From Pseudoalteromonas gelatinilytica (GTDB taxonomy: Bacteria > Pseudomonadota > Gammaproteobacteria > Enterobacterales > Alteromonadaceae), in the NCBI RefSeq assembly GCF_001641615.1, contig NZ_LRRU01000002.1, forward strand, positions 62,001 through 126,000: 64,000 nt of DNA, read 5' to 3'. Shown in pieces: positions 48,473-57,775 of the stretch. The notes beneath the pieces were generated by a model. The model saw only the letters and a list, made by a program, of their open reading frames with translations. It was not told where the DNA came from and searched no databases. The position numbers and the translations under genes were made by a program. The first letter of the stretch is position 1, and every line of letters starts with the position of its first letter.

Positions 48473-50818
48473 TTATTTTAGGTTATTTACCAGCCAATAC
48501 AGGTCTGAATGAACCCCAGCCGCAGTGACTTCTTTACCTGCTCCAGGGCCTTGGATCACTAATGCATTGTCTGTATACCACTGTGAATTAATAACAAAGA
48601 TGTTATCGCCCGGTTTAAGGCTTGCTAATACATCATCTTTGCCAACATTAACTAAACCAACTTGCGCCTGAACCTTGCCATCAACGAGTGTAATTGCGCC
48701 TGTGTAGCGCACTACTTTATCTTGAGCTGCAGCTTGGGCTGCTTTTTCTGTCATGAATTCATCGAGCAGCTGTTTGTTTGCAAGAAAATCTTGCCAGCTA
48801 CCTGCTGCCAACGCTTCTGGCATTAGAGGTGTTAAAGCAATGTCATCAAGCTCTAAATCTAGGCCTAAGTCACGCGCTAAAATTAGCAGTTTACGCTGCA
48901 TATCGCGGCCAGATAAATCTTCACGAGGATCTGGCTCTGTATAACCCATTTGCTGAGCTTGAAGCACTAAATCTGAAAACGGCACACTCCCATCGTAACT
49001 GCTACATAACCACGATAAAGTACCCGAGAATACCCCTTCAATACGGTTAATATTGTCACCGCTATTTTGTAAATCAGCTAAAGCAAAGTTAATCGGTAAA
49101 CCTGCGCCTACACTGGTGTTATAGCGCCATAATAGATTTCGCTCAGCTAAATTAGTACGTAAGTTTTGATACCAACTATGCGCGGCAGTACCCGCATATT
49201 TGTTTGCACTGATCAAATGACAGTTAAGTTCAACAAAGTCAGGGTATAACTGACTAAACGCCTCACTGGCAGTGATATCAATCACCACTTTGTGCTCATA
49301 ATCAAGTTCATTAATACGTGCTAATAATTCTGCCTTGTCGTAGCTTTGCGCTTCGTTATGCCACTGCTCTTGCCATGTTTCGGTATTTAAACCGCTAGCA
49401 CTAAAAAGCATTTGCTGTGAACGAAGAAGAGCAACCACTTTTACCTTGTACTGAGCAGATAAACGAGCAAACTGAGCTTGGAGCTGCGCTAAGAACACTT
49501 CGCCTACATTACCAAGGCCAGCAACTATAATGGCCAACTCTTGGCCTTTGTTTACCAGCTTGTCATGTAATAACGTTAAAACGTCACTATCAATTGCCTG
49601 ATCATTTAAGATCAACACATAGTTATCGTCTTGCTGTACAAAACGTGGATGAATGCTTTGCTCTTTTAAAAGCGCTGTTGCTTGCTCTGCAAGAGCACTA
49701 ACATCAGCAGTCGGTGCAACCACTGCACAACCACTTAAATTAGACTCAACAATATTTGCACGGCCCGCTAAATGGCTCACAACCTGATGAGTACTTTGAC
49801 CAGGTACTAATAAGTAGGTATCGCCCCCTTTAACAAAGTGATGCAGGCTGTGTTGAATTAACTGGCTTAATTCACCAACTTCACCACCGCTTAGTTTATC
49901 AACCCGTAATAAATCGATGTTATCTAAGGTCGTAATAAACCGTTTCGCTTTGCTATAACCTTCTTTAACTACTTCGGTTGGCGTTGCATCGCAATCAAAG
50001 CTACTTCTAACAACGAGCTTGATCTCTGTATCTTTTAGCGGTGACAAGGTTTTTGCATGCAATACTGGATTGCCCAAACGCGCTAATAGGTTAGCTTGCT
50101 CACGGCATACCTTGGCGTATTTAACCGCATTTTTAACTTTACGAGGATCTGTGCTGAATACACCTTGCGTGTCTGTCCAGATAGACACTTGCTTGGCAAA
50201 AGTATAACTGGCCAGTAACGTGGCGCTATAATCACTGCCATTACGGCCTAAAGTAACCGTATTACCTTGGCAATCTGCAGCAATAAAGCCCGTTACTACG
50301 TTGATATGCGATTTACTTATTGCACTTGTGCATTGCTGCTGATTTTTTTGATGTAAAAGCTGGCCATCATTTAAAGTAAATAGCTGCCTTGCATCAACAT
50401 CTTGCGCAGCGACACCTAACTGATTTAAGTAAGCGGCTAACAAACGTGCTGACCACACTTCACCATGTGCAAGTAATGGGGCTTCAAGTAACTGTTGCTG
50501 ACTAATTAATTCATTTAAAACAGCAAGCTCATCTTTTAGCTGTGCTAACGCCTGTTGTTTATTCTGGCCTGTGAGTAGCTGCTCAATTAAAGCGCGTTGG
50601 TTGTTATCAATAAGCAGTAGAATATCGCTAACAGCTTGACTATCTTGCTGCTGGTAACTCTGCCATAGCTTCACTAGGGTATCGGTTGTTTTACCCGATG
50701 CCGATACAACGATGCAATCGCCCTGCTCTGTATTCGCTAAAACAATGTTCGCTACCGCATGATAACGATCTGCTGAGCTTAAGCTTGAGCCACCAAATTT
50801 ATGAACAATATTTACCAT
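48473..50818 (-). CDS. metL: Bifunctional aspartokinase II / homoserine dehydrogenase II
   Basis: 781 residues from the ATG at 50818 (MVNIVHKFGGSSLSSADRYH); a GTG at 50830 inside metB is in frame but less likely. The kinase half has KFGGSS and LGRNGSDYSATLLASY; ACT-like domains follow; the dehydrogenase half begins at about 445 with the NAD(P) loop VAGLGNVGEVFLAQLQ and carries GLPINFALADLQNSGDN and FSGTLSWLC. Catalyses the first and third steps from aspartate to homoserine. E. coli MetL has 810 residues. It follows metB by five bases as in E. coli, which argues for the methionine-linked isozyme over ThrA. Confidence 0.96.
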   Translation of the reverse strand: MVNIVHKFGGSSLSSADRYHAVANIVLANTEQGDCIVVSASGKTTDTLVKLWQSYQQQDSQAVSDILLLIDNNQRALIEQLLTGQNKQQALAQLKDELAVLNELISQQQLLEAPLLAHGEVWSARLLAAYLNQLGVAAQDVDARQLFTLNDGQLLHQKNQQQCTSAISKSHINVVTGFIAADCQGNTVTLGRNGSDYSATLLASYTFAKQVSIWTDTQGVFSTDPRKVKNAVKYAKVCREQANLLARLGNPVLHAKTLSPLKDTEIKLVVRSSFDCDATPTEVVKEGYSKAKRFITTLDNIDLLRVDKLSGGEVGELSQLIQHSLHHFVKGGDTYLLVPGQSTHQVVSHLAGRANIVESNLSGCAVVAPTADVSALAEQATALLKEQSIHPRFVQQDDNYVLILNDQAIDSDVLTLLHDKLVNKGQELAIIVAGLGNVGEVFLAQLQAQFARLSAQYKVKVVALLRSQQMLFSASGLNTETWQEQWHNEAQSYDKAELLARINELDYEHKVVIDITASEAFSQLYPDFVELNCHLISANKYAGTAAHSWYQNLRTNLAERNLLWRYNTSVGAGLPINFALADLQNSGDNINRIEGVFSGTLSWLCSSYDGSVPFSDLVLQAQQMGYTEPDPREDLSGRDMQRKLLILARDLGLDLELDDIALTPLMPEALAAGSWQDFLANKQLLDEFMTEKAAQAAAQDKVVRYTGAITLVDGKVQAQVGLVNVGKDDVLASLKPGDNIFVINSQWYTDNALVIQGPGAGKEVTAAGVHSDLYWLVNNLK

Positions 50819-50823
50819 TTCTT

Positions 50824-52083
50824 CTACCACAATGCCGTATGTGCTGGCGTTAACTTGAATGACGCGTTTTGCTGTGTATCTTGCTGTGTTTGCTCTACAG
50901 CCGCTTTTGTAACTTGTTGGCCTTGACCTGGCTTAACTAAATTGAATACACGGTCTAAATCTGCAATGAGATCTTTTACATCTTCAATACCTACAGAAAT
51001 ACGGATCAGCGTATCGCCTACACCGGCTTCAAGACGCGCTTGAGGCTCCATACCTGCGTGTGTCATTGTTGCAGGGTGACAAATCAAACTTTCTACCCCA
51101 CCTAGTGACTCAGCAAGGCTAAAATCTTTAAGACTAGTTAAAAACGCTGCTGCATCGTTAATGTCGCCTTTAATATCAAAGCTCACCATGCCACCAAAAC
51201 CGCGTTGCTGTGCTTTAGCAAGCTCATGCTGCGGGTGAGAAGCAAGACCTGGGTAATAAACTTGGCTTACATAAGGAGAGTTTTCTAAATACTCAGCAAT
51301 AGCAAAGGCATTTTCTTGGTGCTGCTTTAAACGCACATTTAAAGTACGTAAACCACGAAGCGTTAAGTAACTGTCAAATGGCGCACCGGTAATACCAATG
51401 TTATTTGCCCACCAAGCCAGCTCATCACCTAGCTCTTGCGTTGCAGCAATCACCGCACCACCAACCACATCAGAGTGACCATTGATGTATTTCGTGGTTG
51501 AGTGCACAACAATATCAACACCAAATTCAATTGGGTTTTGTAATGCAGGTGATAAGAAGGTGTTATCAGCCGCAACCAAAGCACCGCACTGCTTAGCGAT
51601 GCGAGTGATTGCTTTAATGTTTGTTAAACGCAAAATTGGGTTACTTGGCGTTTCAATCCAAATCAGCTTAGGTTTAATCGCCAAAATTTCTTGGTGATTA
51701 TCTGTATTCGTTAAATCCAATACTCTTAGTTTTAATAGACCACGTTTTTCAAGCGAGGTGAATAAACGATAGCTACCGCCATAACAGTCATGTGGGATCA
51801 CTAAGGTATCGTCACTGTTTAATAATTGGGTCGCTAAGTGTACTGCTGACATACCAGTAGCAGTGATAATGCCTTTTGCGCCACCTTCAAGCTCAGCTAA
51901 GGTTTCAGCTAAAATGTCGCGATTTGGGTTACCGCTGCGGCCATAGTCATATTGGCGCTTAGTATCAAAGTCAGCAAATGAATAGGTGGTTGATAAGTAT
52001 AAAGGTGGCACAACCGCACCATGATGTTTATCGGCTTCGATGCCGTGACGAACAGCAATCGTCGCTTTATTTTTTTCGCTCAT
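50824..52083 (-). CDS. metB: Cystathionine gamma-synthase
   Basis: 419 residues. Fold-type I PLP enzyme joining O-succinylhomoserine and cysteine. PLP lysine K198 in HSTTKYINGHSDVVGG; substrate-binding YGRSGNPN at 47-54; SLGGVESLICHPATMTHAGM near the C-terminus of the core. About 33 residues longer than E. coli MetB (386) because of a Gln-rich tail (AAVEQTQQDTQQNASFKLTP). The metL neighbour and the MetJ operator upstream support metB over metC. Confidence 0.95.
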   Translation of the reverse strand: MSEKNKATIAVRHGIEADKHHGAVVPPLYLSTTYSFADFDTKRQYDYGRSGNPNRDILAETLAELEGGAKGIITATGMSAVHLATQLLNSDDTLVIPHDCYGGSYRLFTSLEKRGLLKLRVLDLTNTDNHQEILAIKPKLIWIETPSNPILRLTNIKAITRIAKQCGALVAADNTFLSPALQNPIEFGVDIVVHSTTKYINGHSDVVGGAVIAATQELGDELAWWANNIGITGAPFDSYLTLRGLRTLNVRLKQHQENAFAIAEYLENSPYVSQVYYPGLASHPQHELAKAQQRGFGGMVSFDIKGDINDAAAFLTSLKDFSLAESLGGVESLICHPATMTHAGMEPQARLEAGVGDTLIRISVGIEDVKDLIADLDRVFNLVKPGQGQQVTKAAVEQTQQDTQQNASFKLTPAHTALW

Positions 52084-52109
52084 TTCATCACCTATTCTTT
52101 GATTGGATG

Positions 52110-52123
52110 TTTAGACGTCTAAA
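52110..52123. promoter_or_regulatory. MetJ operator (met box) in the metB-metJ spacer
   Basis: Palindrome TTTAGACGTCTAAA, with the perfect consensus met box AGACGTCT at 52113-52120. The adjoining octamer GGATGTTT upstream matches the box at five of eight positions, fitting the tandem boxes MetJ dimers need. It lies 27-40 bases from the metB start, in the metB-metJ spacer. Confidence 0.9.
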
Positions 52124-52307
52124 AGGTTAGATGATCAAATATGAGAAGTCAAAGCATTTATCGCTCACACATAGAAGTTTATACATTTACACCACTAGAT
52201 GGCTAAATAACTAGTATTTGACTATCTTTTTTAAAGCGATAGAATTTCCGCATCTTGCGCTGTGAATAAGGCGTAAATCACTGACAACCGAGGCAACGAA
52301 ACAACTT

Positions 52308-52628
52308 ATGGCTAAATGGAACGGTGAATACATTCACCCATATGCAGAACACGGTAAAAAATCAGAACAAGTAAAAAAGATTACCGTATCGATCCCACTT
52401 AACGTATTAAAAGTATTAACTGACGAGCGTACACGCCGCCAGATTAATAACCTGCGTCATGCGACGAACAGTGAGTTATTGTGTGAAGCTTTCTTACATG
52501 CTTTTACAGGTCAACCATTACCAAATGATGACGACCTTCGTAAAGACAACCCTGAAAAGGTACCTGAAGAAGTTAAAAGAATTATGCAAGAAATGGGGTT
52601 AGAAATCCCAGTGCTTGATTCAGAATAA
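52308..52628 (+). CDS. metJ: Methionine repressor MetJ
   Basis: 106 residues (E. coli 105). Ribbon-helix-helix repressor with S-adenosylmethionine as corepressor. The beta ribbon is [15 protein letters not shown]; helix and SAM-binding regions are [20 protein letters not shown] and [12 protein letters not shown]. The N-terminus [20 protein letters not shown] is near identical to E. coli. Divergent from metB with the shared operator; likely autoregulated. It ends at a strong terminator. Confidence 0.98.
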   Translation: MAKWNGEYIHPYAEHGKKSEQVKKITVSIPLNVLKVLTDERTRRQINNLRHATNSELLCEAFLHAFTGQPLPNDDDLRKDNPEKVPEEVKRIMQEMGLEIPVLDSE

Positions 52629-52668
52629 GTATTTCGGCCATCGGATAACTGCCGATAATCACAGACAT

Positions 52669-52697
52669 AAAAAAACTCAGCCTTGGCTGAGTTTTTT
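52669..52697. terminator. Bidirectional terminator between metJ and malic enzyme gene
   Basis: Stem AAAAAACTCAGC/GCTGAGTTTTTT with loop CTTG and T or A runs on both sides. Confidence 0.95.
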
Positions 52698-52728
52698 ATT
52701 GCGCGTTATAGCTAATAGCTAATTAAGT

Positions 52729-53970
52729 TTAACGCATGTAATCTTCTGGCATGTCGATTTGCGCCACGCCCGACTCTATAGCCGCTTCAGCAACAGCACG
52801 TGCAATACGTGGTAAAAGACGCGGATCCATTGGCTTAGGAATAATGTACTCAGCACCAAACTCAAGCGACTCAACGCCCGCTGCTTTTAATACTTCACTT
52901 GGTACTGGCTCTTTTGCGATACCACGAATAGCGTGTACGGCAGCAATCTTCATTTCATCATTAATTGCTGTTGCACGCACATCAAGCGCACCGCGGAAAA
53001 TAAACGGGAAACACAGTACATTGTTAACTTGGTTAGGATAATCTGAACGACCCGTTGCCATAATTAAATCATTACGTGCACTGTGTGCAAGCGCTGGTGC
53101 GATCTCAGGATCAGGGTTTGAACATGCAAACACCACAGGCTTGTCTGCCATCAATTTAAGATCATCAGCAGTTAATAAGTTAGGACCCGATACACCTACA
53201 AATACATCGGCATCAGCAATAACGTCTTGCAACGTACGTTTATCAGTGTTGTTAGCAAATAATTGCTTGTACTCATTTAAGTCATCACGACGAGTATGGA
53301 TCACACCTTTACGGTCAAGCATATAGATATGCTCACGCAGTGCGCCACACTTAATAAGTAGTTCCATACAGGCAACGGCTGCAGCACCAGCACCTAAACA
53401 CACGATGATGGCATCTTCGATATCTTTACCTTGAACTTCAAGGGCATTAAGCATACCTGCCGCAGTAACAATCGCTGTACCGTGTTGGTCATCGTGGAAA
53501 ACTGGGATACTACAGCGTTCAATAAGTGCTTTTTCGATTTCAAAACACTCAGGAGCTTTAATATCTTCTAGGTTGATACCACCAAACGTATCAGCGATAT
53601 TTGCAACCGTATTGATGAAATCTTCTGTTGTGCGGTGTTTAACTTCAATATCAATTGAGTCAAGGCCTGCAAAACGTTTGAATAGTAACGCTTTACCTTC
53701 CATTACAGGTTTTGATGCAAGCGGGCCTAAGTTACCTAAACCTAGAATTGCGGTACCGTTTGAAATAACCGCAACCATGTTGCCTTTACCTGTGTATTTA
53801 TAGGCATTTGCTGGATCGGCAGCAATTTCACGGACTGGTTCAGCCACACCTGGGCTATAAGCTAAAGCGAGATCGTTAACCGTTTCGGCTGGCTTGGTTA
53901 GTTCAACACTAATTTTACCTGGAACGGGGTGAGCGTGGTAATGTAATGCTTGTTCACGAAAATCTGACAT
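52729..53970 (-). CDS. NADP-type malic enzyme (oxaloacetate-decarboxylating malate dehydrogenase)
   Basis: 413 residues, single malic enzyme module. The catalytic Tyr region is LALAYSPGVAEPV; the catalytic Lys is in GKALLFKRFAGLDSID; the metal ligands ED and DD are in NLEDIKAPECFEIE and VFHDDQHGTAIV; the NAD(P) fold is IVCLGAGAAAVAC. It oxidatively decarboxylates malate to pyruvate. It has the MaeB-type core but lacks the C-terminal phosphotransacetylase-like domain found in the 750-residue E. coli MaeB. NAD versus NADP preference cannot be fixed by eye. Single gene; it lies near metJ and rpmE, as in related genera. Confidence 0.93.
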   Translation of the reverse strand: MSDFREQALHYHAHPVPGKISVELTKPAETVNDLALAYSPGVAEPVREIAADPANAYKYTGKGNMVAVISNGTAILGLGNLGPLASKPVMEGKALLFKRFAGLDSIDIEVKHRTTEDFINTVANIADTFGGINLEDIKAPECFEIEKALIERCSIPVFHDDQHGTAIVTAAGMLNALEVQGKDIEDAIIVCLGAGAAAVACMELLIKCGALREHIYMLDRKGVIHTRRDDLNEYKQLFANNTDKRTLQDVIADADVFVGVSGPNLLTADDLKLMADKPVVFACSNPDPEIAPALAHSARNDLIMATGRSDYPNQVNNVLCFPFIFRGALDVRATAINDEMKIAAVHAIRGIAKEPVPSEVLKAAGVESLEFGAEYIIPKPMDPRLLPRIARAVAEAAIESGVAQIDMPEDYMR

Positions 53971-54420
53971 AACGCGATAGTATCCTGCAAAAAGTTAAAA
54001 AGTGAGAGAGCTTGCATCAGTACGATACCTGTAATGTATAAAAATTCCAAGTATTATCAGGTCTATCCTGTTATATGCTATATCGCTTAATTTTAAAGGA
54101 TTTCCCAACAATTTCTGCGCATAGTTGCGATTAATCAGACATAAAAATTCACCTATTTATGACCTTTTAAGCACGTGTTTTTGTATTTTATACGCACGTA
54201 CACTGCAATTAGCCGAAATTAGCCCAAAACAGCCATTTCAACGAAGTTCACAACATTTACTCACAAAGTTATTTAAATTTATTATTTTTAATAACTTTTA
54301 TGAAAGTTTATACAAAAAAGAATATAGCCAAGGGGTGGCACTTTGTCTGCAAAATTAGCGACATAATGGGCATAACAGCCAGAAATAGTTATGCAAGATA
54401 CATAAGTGAAGATGATGAGC

Positions 54421-54452
54421 GAGTGAGTGAGTGAGTGAGTGAGTGAGTGAGT
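54421..54452. repeat. Tetranucleotide repeat (GAGT)8
   Basis: Eight perfect GAGT units preceded by one near-copy (GAGC at 54417-54420). It lies 25 bases past the rpmE terminator and about 450 bases upstream of the malic enzyme start. Confidence 0.97.
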
Positions 54453-54476
54453 GGCAGTGTTAAGAATTTTAGGCAT

Positions 54477-54504
54477 AAAAAAAGCACCCAAAGGTGCTTC
54501 TTTT
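54477..54504 (-). terminator. Intrinsic terminator of rpmE
   Basis: Stem AAGCACC/GGTGCTT with loop CAAA; on the minus strand a run of seven T follows. It starts 17 bases past the rpmE stop. Confidence 0.92.
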
Positions 54505-54520
54505 AACTAAACAGCAGAAA

Positions 54521-54736
54521 TTACTTCTTGCTGCTAAGTGCACCGAAGCGCTTGTTGAAACGATCAACACGGCCGCCAGTGTCTAAAATCTTTTGCTTAC
54601 CAGTGTAAAACGGGTGACACTCAGAACATACGTCTAAGTGGATGTCTTTACAAAGAGTTGAGCTAGTTTCGAATTTGTTACCACATGAACAAGTTGCAGT
54701 GATAGCTTCGTACTTAGGGTGAATACCTTCTTTCAT
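54521..54736 (-). CDS. rpmE: Ribosomal protein L31 (zinc-binding form)
   Basis: 71 residues. Zinc cysteines C16, C18, C37 and C40 are present ([27 protein letters not shown]), so it is the C+ form and not the zinc-free RpmE2 paralogue. The ATG at 54736 is preceded by AGAGG. Divergent from priA, as in E. coli and related genera. Confidence 0.97.
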   Translation of the reverse strand: MKEGIHPKYEAITATCSCGNKFETSSTLCKDIHLDVCSECHPFYTGKQKILDTGGRVDRFNKRFGALSSKK

Positions 54737-54970
54737 AGGGAACCTCTAGTTAAGGCCGTATCGCTCTCCAAACCCGAAGTCTGGCACCATACGCAGTTAA
54801 TACAATTAATAGGCCGCGTATTTTATAGCTCAAGTGACCTTGCGACAAGCTTTAAATGCATCTTTCGCTAAAAAATTAATCAAATGACTGGTTGTTCAGT
54901 AATTTGTTGGTAGGTTTTTAACTGTAATTTTAGTACATTATCTTTCTATCTTTGTTTCAGTTGAGTTGTT

Positions 54971-57151
54971 ATGCACTTTGTAGAAGTTGCCATAAAAGTC
55001 CCTTTACAGCGTACCTTCGATTATAAAGTTGAACAGCTGCTGCATAGCCCTGAGTTAAAGCCTGGCATGCGCGTTCGAGTGCCATTTGGTAGTCAAAAAA
55101 AGGTCGCGGTGGTCCTAGCATTAAAAACATCAACAGATGTACCTGCTGACAAAATAAAGCCGATTATCGATATCATAGACGAGACCCCAGTTTTATCGAC
55201 TCAGCATTTAGCACTACTGAAATTTACTGCTCGTTACTACTGTTATCCATTGGGCGAGACCATTCATACAGCGCTTCCGGCTGCATTAAGACAAGGCGAA
55301 TGCCCAGATAAAACCAGCATTAATATGGTTGAATTAACTGATAAAGGGGCAAAACTTCCGTCACTAAAAGCAAAAACCCAGTTAAGTTTATTAAAGCAGT
55401 TAGCCGAATCGGGCAAGTCATCGGTTACCGAATTAAAAGCACTTGGATTTACAAAAAAAACCATCGATAGCCTGCTCGATAAAGAACTAATCACCCAGTT
55501 TATCGAGCATGATAATCAGTGGCAGCAGCGCGCGCCAACGGTGGGTGACAAACCCGTCCTTAATAAAGAACAAGCTGTTGCTTGTACCAGCATTAATCAA
55601 GCCAGCGGATTTACTAGCTTTTTACTTGAAGGTGTCACCGGTAGTGGTAAAACCGAAGTTTACTTACAATGCCTTGAAGAAGTACTTAAAAAAGGCCAAC
55701 AAGCCTTAGTATTAGTGCCTGAAATTGGCTTAACGCCACAAACGGTCAACCGTTTTCGTCGCCGCTTTCCCGATACCCCCATTATGCTGTGGCACTCAGC
55801 TCTAACAGATAACGAACGCTTACAAACTTGGCGATTCTGTGAAAAAGGCAGCTGTGCCATAGTGATCGGCACACGTTCGAGTATTTTCTTACCTTTTTTA
55901 TCACTTGGTATGATCATTGTTGATGAAGAGCACGACAGCTCATTTAAGCAGCAAGACACATTACGTTATCATGCCAGAGATTTAGCCGCTTATAGAGCAT
56001 ATCAGCATAATATCCCGCTGGTTTTAGGCAGTGCCACGCCAGCACTTGAAACCTTACATAAAGCAATAAATAACAAATACCAGTTATTGAGTCTTACTGA
56101 GCGGGCCCAAACCAGCACAGCTAACCAGTTCCAATTAATGGACATGAAAGGGCAACCTGAGCAAGCAGGTATTGCCCATGCTAGCCTCGCCTATATGCGC
56201 CAGCATTTAGAACGTGGTAAGCAAGTGATGGTGTTTTTAAACCGTCGCGGTTTTTCACCTACTCTTATATGTCATGAGTGTGGTTGGCTAAGTGAGTGCT
56301 CACGTTGTAGCACCAGTGCAACCTTTCATAAAGCCATTGGCCAGATGATATGTCATCACTGCGGTGAGCAACATCAAGTGCCTCATCAGTGCCCTGATTG
56401 CGGTAGCACACAGATTTTCCCTAATGGTAAAGGCACAGAGCAAATCGAAGAGTTTTTAACGCAAACCTTCCCTGATATTCCAATTAGTCGTATCGACCGA
56501 GATTCAACTCGTCGTAAAGGCAGCTTAGAAAAAGCCCTTGATGATATCAATCAAGGCGGTGCCCGCATTCTTGTTGGTACGCAAATGTTAGCAAAAGGCC
56601 ACCACTTTGCTGATGTTAGCCTTGTTTTGATCTTAGATGTCGACAGTGGTTTATATTCATGCGACTTTCGTGCAACCGAGCATTTAGCGCAACTTGTCAC
56701 GCAGGTGGCTGGTCGTGCTGGTCGCAGTGGTGAACCTGGGCAAGTATTATTACAAACGCACTTTCCTGAGCACCCGCTACTGCAAGACTTAGTAAACAAT
56801 GGCTATCAGGATTTTGCCCGCTATGCACTGACAGAACGAGAAGATGCCCAACTACCTCCAATCACCAATATGGCCATTGTGCGTGCAGAAGGGCATAACA
56901 TTAATCAAGTGGTGGATTTTTTAACTGATTTGGTTCCTGTCCAGAACATATCTGGTATACAATTGCTCGGTCCGATACCTGCGCCACTGGAACGTGTGGC
57001 AGGTAAATATCGCTTTCAATTACATATTCAGGCGCAGGAACGCTCCCACTTACACCAATATTTAGCGCAAATGGTCGACTATATAAGCACCAGTAAATTA
57101 GCGCAAAAGGTGCGTTGGAGCTTAGATGTTGATCCTATAGATATGATTTAA
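54971..57151 (+). CDS. priA: Primosomal replication restart helicase PriA
   Basis: 726 residues (E. coli 732). The N-terminal 3'-DNA-binding domain begins FVEVAIKVPLQRTFDYKV. Walker A is GVTGSGKTEVYLQ near residue 222; Walker B is MIIVDEEHDSSFKQQD. Two zinc sites run CHECGWLSECSRCS and CHHCGEQHQVPHQCPDCGS. Helicase motifs V and VI are LVGTQMLAKGHHF and QVAGRAGRSGEPG. It reloads DnaB at stalled forks. It is followed by ftsN after 16 bases. Confidence 0.97.
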   Translation: MHFVEVAIKVPLQRTFDYKVEQLLHSPELKPGMRVRVPFGSQKKVAVVLALKTSTDVPADKIKPIIDIIDETPVLSTQHLALLKFTARYYCYPLGETIHTALPAALRQGECPDKTSINMVELTDKGAKLPSLKAKTQLSLLKQLAESGKSSVTELKALGFTKKTIDSLLDKELITQFIEHDNQWQQRAPTVGDKPVLNKEQAVACTSINQASGFTSFLLEGVTGSGKTEVYLQCLEEVLKKGQQALVLVPEIGLTPQTVNRFRRRFPDTPIMLWHSALTDNERLQTWRFCEKGSCAIVIGTRSSIFLPFLSLGMIIVDEEHDSSFKQQDTLRYHARDLAAYRAYQHNIPLVLGSATPALETLHKAINNKYQLLSLTERAQTSTANQFQLMDMKGQPEQAGIAHASLAYMRQHLERGKQVMVFLNRRGFSPTLICHECGWLSECSRCSTSATFHKAIGQMICHHCGEQHQVPHQCPDCGSTQIFPNGKGTEQIEEFLTQTFPDIPISRIDRDSTRRKGSLEKALDDINQGGARILVGTQMLAKGHHFADVSLVLILDVDSGLYSCDFRATEHLAQLVTQVAGRAGRSGEPGQVLLQTHFPEHPLLQDLVNNGYQDFARYALTEREDAQLPPITNMAIVRAEGHNINQVVDFLTDLVPVQNISGIQLLGPIPAPLERVAGKYRFQLHIQAQERSHLHQYLAQMVDYISTSKLAQKVRWSLDVDPIDMI

Positions 57152-57167
57152 AGGCCAATTAAGAGTC

Positions 57168-57695
57168 ATGGCACAACACGATTACATAAATAAAAAACCA
57201 GCAAATCGAAATAATAAAAAACAAGCCCCGGCGAAAAAGCCCTTCCCTGTTCTCCTTGTTTTAATTGCGCTTATTTTAGTAGGCGGGTTTGGTTATGGCT
57301 TGTGGTTTATCAAACACAATGCCGATCCTGAGTTAGTAGAGCAACAAGCAAACCCTACTAAAAAAGAAGAAGAAGTTATTCCACTCCCTGAGCCTCCTGA
57401 ATTTATTCAGGAAATTAAAGACCACGAAGTTCAGGTTGAAGTAAAAGAAATTGAGCAAAAAGGCCCGTATGTAATGCAATGCGGCTCTTTTAGAACTATG
57501 GATCAGGCACAAGCGCTGAAAGCTAAAATCGCTTTTGCTGGATTAGTCGCTGAAGTTAAACGCACCGAAGGCAGTAATGGTACGTGGTATAAAGTGCGCT
57601 TAGGCCCATACGAAACCAAACGTATGGCCGAAAGTGATAAGAATAAACTTAAACGTATCAAAATAATGGGCTGCGGAATTTGGCTTTGGACTTGA
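57168..57695 (+). CDS. ftsN: FtsN-like cell division protein (SPOR domain)
   Basis: 175 residues. A basic cytoplasmic N-terminus (KPANRNNKKQAPAKKPF), a membrane segment at about 27-48 (VLLVLIALILVGGFGYGLWF), a short acidic Pro/Glu/Lys linker, and a C-terminal SPOR domain at about 98-175 (YVMQCGSFRTMDQAQALKAK; WYKVRLGPYETKRMAES). The order priA-ftsN-hslV matches E. coli, where cytR also lies between, and related genera. E. coli FtsN has 319 residues, so the periplasmic linker is much shorter here. The last codon and stop overlap the -35 element of the hslV promoter. Confidence 0.88.
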   Translation: MAQHDYINKKPANRNNKKQAPAKKPFPVLLVLIALILVGGFGYGLWFIKHNADPELVEQQANPTKKEEEVIPLPEPPEFIQEIKDHEVQVEVKEIEQKGPYVMQCGSFRTMDQAQALKAKIAFAGLVAEVKRTEGSNGTWYKVRLGPYETKRMAESDKNKLKRIKIMGCGIWLWT

Positions 57696-57717
57696 TTTTA
57701 GTTCATTCACCCATATA
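57691..57717 (+). promoter_or_regulatory. Candidate sigma-32 heat-shock promoter of hslVU
   Basis: CTTGAT, a 12-base spacer and ACCCATATA stand against the E. coli sigma-32 consensus CTTGAAA and CCCCATNTA. The first element overlaps the ftsN stop codon. The predicted transcription start falls at about 57723-57726, right at the leader stem. HslVU is a known sigma-32 operon in E. coli. Confidence 0.75.
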
Positions 57718-57721
57718 AACA

Positions 57722-57768
57722 CCTCATCAATCGCTTTTTACGAGCGGCCTTGCCGCTCGATGATGAGG
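57722..57768 (+). promoter_or_regulatory. hslV leader stem-loop that covers the ribosome-binding site
   Basis: Outer arms CCTCATCA (57722-57729) and TGATGAGG (57761-57768) pair perfectly; between them a hairpin CGAGCGG/CCGCTCG (57741-57759) with a five-base loop stacks. The 3' outer arm contains the GAGG of the hslV Shine-Dalgarno (ATG at 57776). Folding would hide the ribosome site. Confidence 0.65.
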
Positions 57769-57775
57769 AATAATC

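Larger units (their letters stand above)
53971..54520. other. 550-base stretch between malic enzyme and rpmE genes, with a tetranucleotide repeat
   Basis: AT-rich and without an accepted gene. It holds the malic enzyme promoter region, a (GAGT)8 repeat at 54421-54452 and the rpmE terminator at 54477-54504. A minus-strand frame across the repeat (THSL repeats) has no ribosome site and begins in the terminator; I do not accept it. Confidence 0.7.

Noticed and set aside
52097..52136. Further MetJ boxes on either side of AGACGTCT
   Set aside because: The flanking octamers match only four or five of eight positions; I report the central palindrome and only one flank as possible.
53971..54060. Riboswitch upstream of the malic enzyme gene
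   Set aside because: No recognisable conserved riboswitch core or terminator/antiterminator pair; only AT-rich leader sequence.
54288..54491. Minus-strand frame of 67 residues across the (GAGT)8 repeat, giving THSL repeats
   Set aside because: It starts with TTG (or an ATG a few codons on) inside the rpmE terminator, has no ribosome site and is unlike known proteins; repeats in any open frame give such patterns.
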